A DNA stretch of 24,670 nucleotides, taken from NCBI GenBank assembly GCA_029560455.1, contig JAKQKW010000434.1:1-24670 (forward strand), read 5' to 3'. Each line of letters opens with the position of its first letter. Within the stretch, counting starts at the first letter, position 1. The notes below the pieces were generated by a model, which worked only from the letters and a program-made list of their open reading frames with translations, was not told the origin of the DNA and made no database searches. The translations under genes and the position numbers were made by a program. The DNA comes from Candidatus Rifleibacteriota bacterium. GTDB taxonomy: Bacteria; Riflebacteria; Ozemobacteria; Ozemobacterales; Ozemobacteraceae. This document shows positions 21,604-24,670 of the stretch, in pieces.

Positions 21604-24474
21604 AGCAGGCGGCAAACGAGTCAGGGAAAGTACAGCGCAGCCCTGCAGGTCGGCAGCAATCTTTTGTGCGGCCAGACGACAGAACTCATCAGGCCTGACT
21701 GCACCGATGCCGCAGAGAATCTGCCTGGTTCTGACCGGGTCGAATTCTGCTGTTGAAAAAGTCATCAGTATGATCTCACCGGCGGCGGGAATGCGCTCAA
21801 AGCCTCTGGCCAGCGGTGATTGAACAGCTCCAAGACTGACAGCATCGTCATCAGAAAAAACCGGTTCTGTTAAAATTTCCAGGTTTCCAGAAGTGATATT
21901 GAAAACAGCTGTTTTTGGCAGACCGGTACCGGTCACGACAATTCGACCATTGTCAAACAGCAGGACGCTGGCAGCCTGCATGGTTTTAAGTTCACCAGGC
22001 CGGCCATTCTCGAACAACAAGCGGTTCAAACCGGAAATAAACTTCTGTGGAGTCGCTAAAAGTCCTTGCAGCTGCAACGTAGCAGACTTAACAAAGGCAA
22101 GAATAAGACTTCCGGCGACGCCGGGCTCATTAACATGTCCAAAAAGCAGCGCTCTGGAAGTTTCATCAACATCGTTCACATCAAAATACTCGCCCTCGCG
22201 GCTCCCGGCATGGCAATAATAAGCTGCCTGGCCGAATATTTCCGTATCAGCAAGGGTTGTCAGCAATTTTTCCTTAACCTGGGAGGCAACATGCAACTCT
22301 TCGAGATCGATCAGGGTTTCGTTGAAGATACTGGCCAGATGGCCAAATTCATCGCCTCCAAGATCAGGCACCCGCCATGCAAAATTGCGTTCACGCAGAG
22401 CCAGAATTCCGGCCTGCAGCTCTGAAAGAGGTTTGAGAATACCGCCGGCCACGAACAGACCAAGTGAAACCGATACCAGCAGACTGACAAAGGCAAGCAG
22501 ACCAAGAATTTTTCTTTTTTCAGAAACCTGATTTTCGATACGACTCATCGGAAAAAGGCCAAGAAGCCTGATATTCTTCATCGAGACACATTTATGACCA
22601 AACAGCAGATGGTCTGCATTATCGAGCCGGCAGTATTCAGGGCGGGCAACCCCACGGTCGCGCAGCTTGAGAGCGAAACTTTTCAAGGTCGGGTCGGTGA
22701 GAATTATCTCTGGAAGACCGTATTCAAAACGGTCGTCGGTGGCCATAACTCTCAGGCCAATCTCATTGCGGTTCAGATTATGAAAAATCCTTGTGATAAA
22801 AGCGCTTTCAAGATCGTCTGAATCCCATAGATAAAGGAGCATGTAATCGTAAATGACCTTGTCGAACAGCTGCAGAAGACCAACGTAGGTCGGATGTTTC
22901 TTCGAACCGATACCCCATTCTGAAAAGGTGCCACTGTCGGCAAACATACGAATCAGGTCGGAAGGGTCTCTCTGTGTCAGGGTTTCACTGACAAGCTCAG
23001 CTTCGGCGCCGGCTTTGCTCGATATCGGCTGGCGGTTGAGGCTGGCGAGAACATAAGTGCCAACCTTGAACATTGCCCGCATAGTGTTGATACGCACCTT
23101 GTCTGTGGCAAAGCGTGAATTGAAAGCATCGTGCACTTTTTCATTCTTGAGAATTCCGCGGTCGCCGGCAACCATGCCGGTACTGCTGGCAACCAGGTAA
23201 AAACCGTAGGCTCTTGGATTCTGCTTTTTTAAAAAGCTCTGAACTGCCCGTTTTGTGACACCTTTTTTTCTGAGACTCTTCTGAAAGGCCACCAGATAAT
23301 TTTCAATACGGCTTTTCTGGACAGTGAATTCGTTTTTATACAGCTCATCGATACTCTGCAGGTAGGCCATACCATCATTGTAAACATCGGCCAGCAGACC
23401 GCTGCGATATTGCTGCAGGTAATCGGAGCCGATTGCATAGAGAACGAAACCGGGCAGAGCATTTGAAGCAATAAAAAGAATCAGCAGCTGGCGCTTCAGT
23501 TTCATTGCCAGAATCCGGCCTCTGACGATAACCTGATAACTGAGCACCGCAAAAACTACCAGACCAAAAAACATCAGCGCAGTAATGCCCATTATTACCG
23601 GCGAAAACTCAAGCTTTTCAATTTCGCCTGCTTCGACGGCACAAAAAACCGTCATTGTCGAGTCGATAAAGTTGGTGAAAAGGTAATAATCAGGCAATCT
23701 GACAACTGTAATAAGACTCTTCTGAAGATTGACCGCCTTTTCATTTATCTGCTGACTGAGAGCAGCGTCATGGCAACGAACTTCGCCGCTGCTGATAAAG
23801 CCCTTGATAAGCTTTCCCTCAGTCTGCTTCACGAATTTTCGCACGCCGCAGTAAGAATAAAGCACCTCTGCAGGAAGAAATACCGAAAGCCCGGTTTTTT
23901 CAGAAATGTTCAACCAGAGCAGGGGTTTGCCAGAAGCTGCATGACCGCGGCGCAGTCTGATATCCTTGCCGATAAAACAGCGGTGATAATAGCGTGGAAA
24001 AAAGTGCGGGCCGTAAATTCTGCGGGTATTATCGTAGGCATCTTCAGGAATATCGCGTTCTGAACGGAAAGCTCTGGTTCGCACCGAGTTGAGAACCGCA
24101 AAAGCCGCAGGGTAGTCATTCCGGGCCTTGTCCAGTGGGAAATTGCTGTAATGAATACTTCCATCAGGGTTGTTGATGAAGTATCTGAATTCGAGTTCAT
24201 GGTCGGCCGCATATTTCTCGACTGCCGCCTTGAGTCCGGCCGGATCCTGATTTGCATCAAACACTGCCGCCAGACTGGTGCAGATGTATTTTTCGGTTGC
24301 CGCATAATAACGCATGCTTTCGAGCACTTCGGCAGCATCGGTTTCAAAAGTTCTTAAGCGGTTGATGCGCTGCAGAGAGGTCACGTAGTACAACCCGGTA
24401 ATTACGATCAGCAACGGCAGCATTACCAGTGAAACATTGATGAGCGACCAGCGAACAAGAGGTTTATTGAGCAT
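21592..24474 (-). CDS. Dual-sensor HAMP protein with degenerate SpoIIE/PP2C-like domain (pseudophosphatase)
   Basis: This 960-residue membrane protein has helices at about 9-31, 293-314, 328-350 and 656-678. This gives two extracytoplasmic sensor regions (about 32-292 and 351-655) joined by a short basic cytoplasmic loop. A HAMP linker (about 675-730) leads into a C-terminal SpoIIE-like fold (about 735-955). In that fold the usual metal-binding motifs are gone: GEYFD (761-765) replaces GGDYYD, GHVNEPG (779-785) replaces GDVSGHG, TFSTAE (905-910) replaces the TDG segment, and LQGCAVL (943-949) replaces DDxT. It is probably a catalytically dead signalling partner. The start has GGAGG 6 bp upstream and lies inside the end of the preceding SpoIIE gene, so the two are co-transcribed. 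Confidence 0.8.
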   Translation of the reverse strand: MLNKPLVRWSLINVSLVMLPLLIVITGLYYVTSLQRINRLRTFETDAAEVLESMRYYAATEKYICTSLAAVFDANQDPAGLKAAVEKYAADHELEFRYFINNPDGSIHYSNFPLDKARNDYPAAFAVLNSVRTRAFRSERDIPEDAYDNTRRIYGPHFFPRYYHRCFIGKDIRLRRGHAASGKPLLWLNISEKTGLSVFLPAEVLYSYCGVRKFVKQTEGKLIKGFISSGEVRCHDAALSQQINEKAVNLQKSLITVVRLPDYYLFTNFIDSTMTVFCAVEAGEIEKLEFSPVIMGITALMFFGLVVFAVLSYQVIVRGRILAMKLKRQLLILFIASNALPGFVLYAIGSDYLQQYRSGLLADVYNDGMAYLQSIDELYKNEFTVQKSRIENYLVAFQKSLRKKGVTKRAVQSFLKKQNPRAYGFYLVASSTGMVAGDRGILKNEKVHDAFNSRFATDKVRINTMRAMFKVGTYVLASLNRQPISSKAGAEAELVSETLTQRDPSDLIRMFADSGTFSEWGIGSKKHPTYVGLLQLFDKVIYDYMLLYLWDSDDLESAFITRIFHNLNRNEIGLRVMATDDRFEYGLPEIILTDPTLKSFALKLRDRGVARPEYCRLDNADHLLFGHKCVSMKNIRLLGLFPMSRIENQVSEKRKILGLLAFVSLLVSVSLGLFVAGGILKPLSELQAGILALRERNFAWRVPDLGGDEFGHLASIFNETLIDLEELHVASQVKEKLLTTLADTEIFGQAAYYCHAGSREGEYFDVNDVDETSRALLFGHVNEPGVAGSLILAFVKSATLQLQGLLATPQKFISGLNRLLFENGRPGELKTMQAASVLLFDNGRIVVTGTGLPKTAVFNITSGNLEILTEPVFSDDDAVSLGAVQSPLARGFERIPAAGEIILMTFSTAEFDPVRTRQILCGIGAVRPDEFCRLAAQKIAADLQGCAVLSLTRLPPASAG

Positions 24475-24670
24475 CTTCAGCCTCCAGACGCAGAAGCAGA
24501 AACGTCAGGTCGTCATCCTGGCAGATAGCCCAGCTACGGTAACCGGCAATGATTCTCTGCCAGAATGTTTCAAGGTCCTGGTGCCATGATGCCTGGCACA
24601 GGCTGATAAAACGGTCATACCCATACTGTTCACCGCTGCCGCCAACTGCTTCAATAACGCCATCGGTGAA
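24464..24670 (-). CDS. SpoIIE-family PP2C protein phosphatase, C-terminus only (partial)
   Basis: The frame is open from the window edge and ends with TAA at 24464-24466. The first residues TDGVIEA and the later DDDLTFLLLRL are the conserved metal-binding and C-terminal segments of SpoIIE-type serine phosphatases, and both look intact. Such enzymes often dephosphorylate anti-sigma-factor antagonists. It overlaps the next gene by 11 bp. Only the last 68 residues are visible, so its sensor domains are unknown. Confidence 0.85.
   Translation of the reverse strand, partial: FTDGVIEAVGGSGEQYGYDRFISLCQASWHQDLETFWQRIIAGYRSWAICQDDDLTFLLLRLEAEDAQ

Overview
The window (24,670 bp, roughly half G+C) is a chromosomal stretch from a Gram-negative-type bacterium. 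Many proteins carry Sec signal peptides, there are GFxxVE-type pseudopilins, and there are large membrane-anchored SpoIIE-family phosphatases. I see no rRNA, tRNA, CRISPR array, integrase or transposase. The mix of duplicated SpoIIE sensors, pseudopilins, SH3b/NlpC secreted proteins and a Tim44/TerB protein made me think of Candidatus Riflebacteria-like lineages. That is a low-confidence impression, not something the sequence proves.

Layout. (1) 1-802 (+): a split chromate transporter, two half-size ChrA proteins in tandem, the first cut by the window edge. (2) 822-5561 (-): a secreted HExxH metalloprotease, a small secreted OB-fold-like protein, and a DeaD/CsdA-type DEAD-box RNA helicase that appears to have a leader of about 330 nt. 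(3) 6149-8497 (+): a membrane protein with two Tim44-like/zinc-ribbon units and a C-terminal TerB-like domain. (4) 8514-9390 (-): a two-gene unit of a ferritin-like protein and a small zinc-ribbon protein, behind a near-consensus promoter. (5) 9535-10113 (+): a CxxxCxxCC cysteine-cluster protein. (6) 10246-11361 (-): an exported ankyrin-repeat protein with a 63-residue Thr-X linker.

(7) 11438-16902 (-): six tightly packed genes for exported or envelope proteins. In transcription order they are an SH3b + NlpC/P60-like protein, a beta-propeller-like protein, a short SH3b protein, a large membrane-anchored PilX/GspK-like protein and two pseudopilins. Together they look like a surface-appendage or wall-remodelling module. 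(8) 16903-17729: a gene-free region with a promoter, an orphan terminator and a tandem hairpin repeat. (9) 17730-18785 (+): an M42 aminopeptidase with its own terminator. (10) 18961-20638 (-): an Nmad3-like protein and a DUF364-like protein. (11) 20788-21603 (+): an unrecognised protein that is probably translated without a leader. (12) 21592-24670 (-): a conventional SpoIIE phosphatase (C-terminus only) followed, with an 11-bp overlap, by a 960-residue dual-sensor HAMP protein. That second protein's SpoIIE domain has lost its metal-binding residues, suggesting a catalytic phosphatase paired with a pseudophosphatase.

The points most worth following are the phosphatase/pseudophosphatase pair, the pseudopilin-SH3b-NlpC cluster, the Nmad3-like gene outside any obvious phage context, two genes with a -10 box only 7-8 bp before the ATG, and three kinds of palindromic intergenic repeat.
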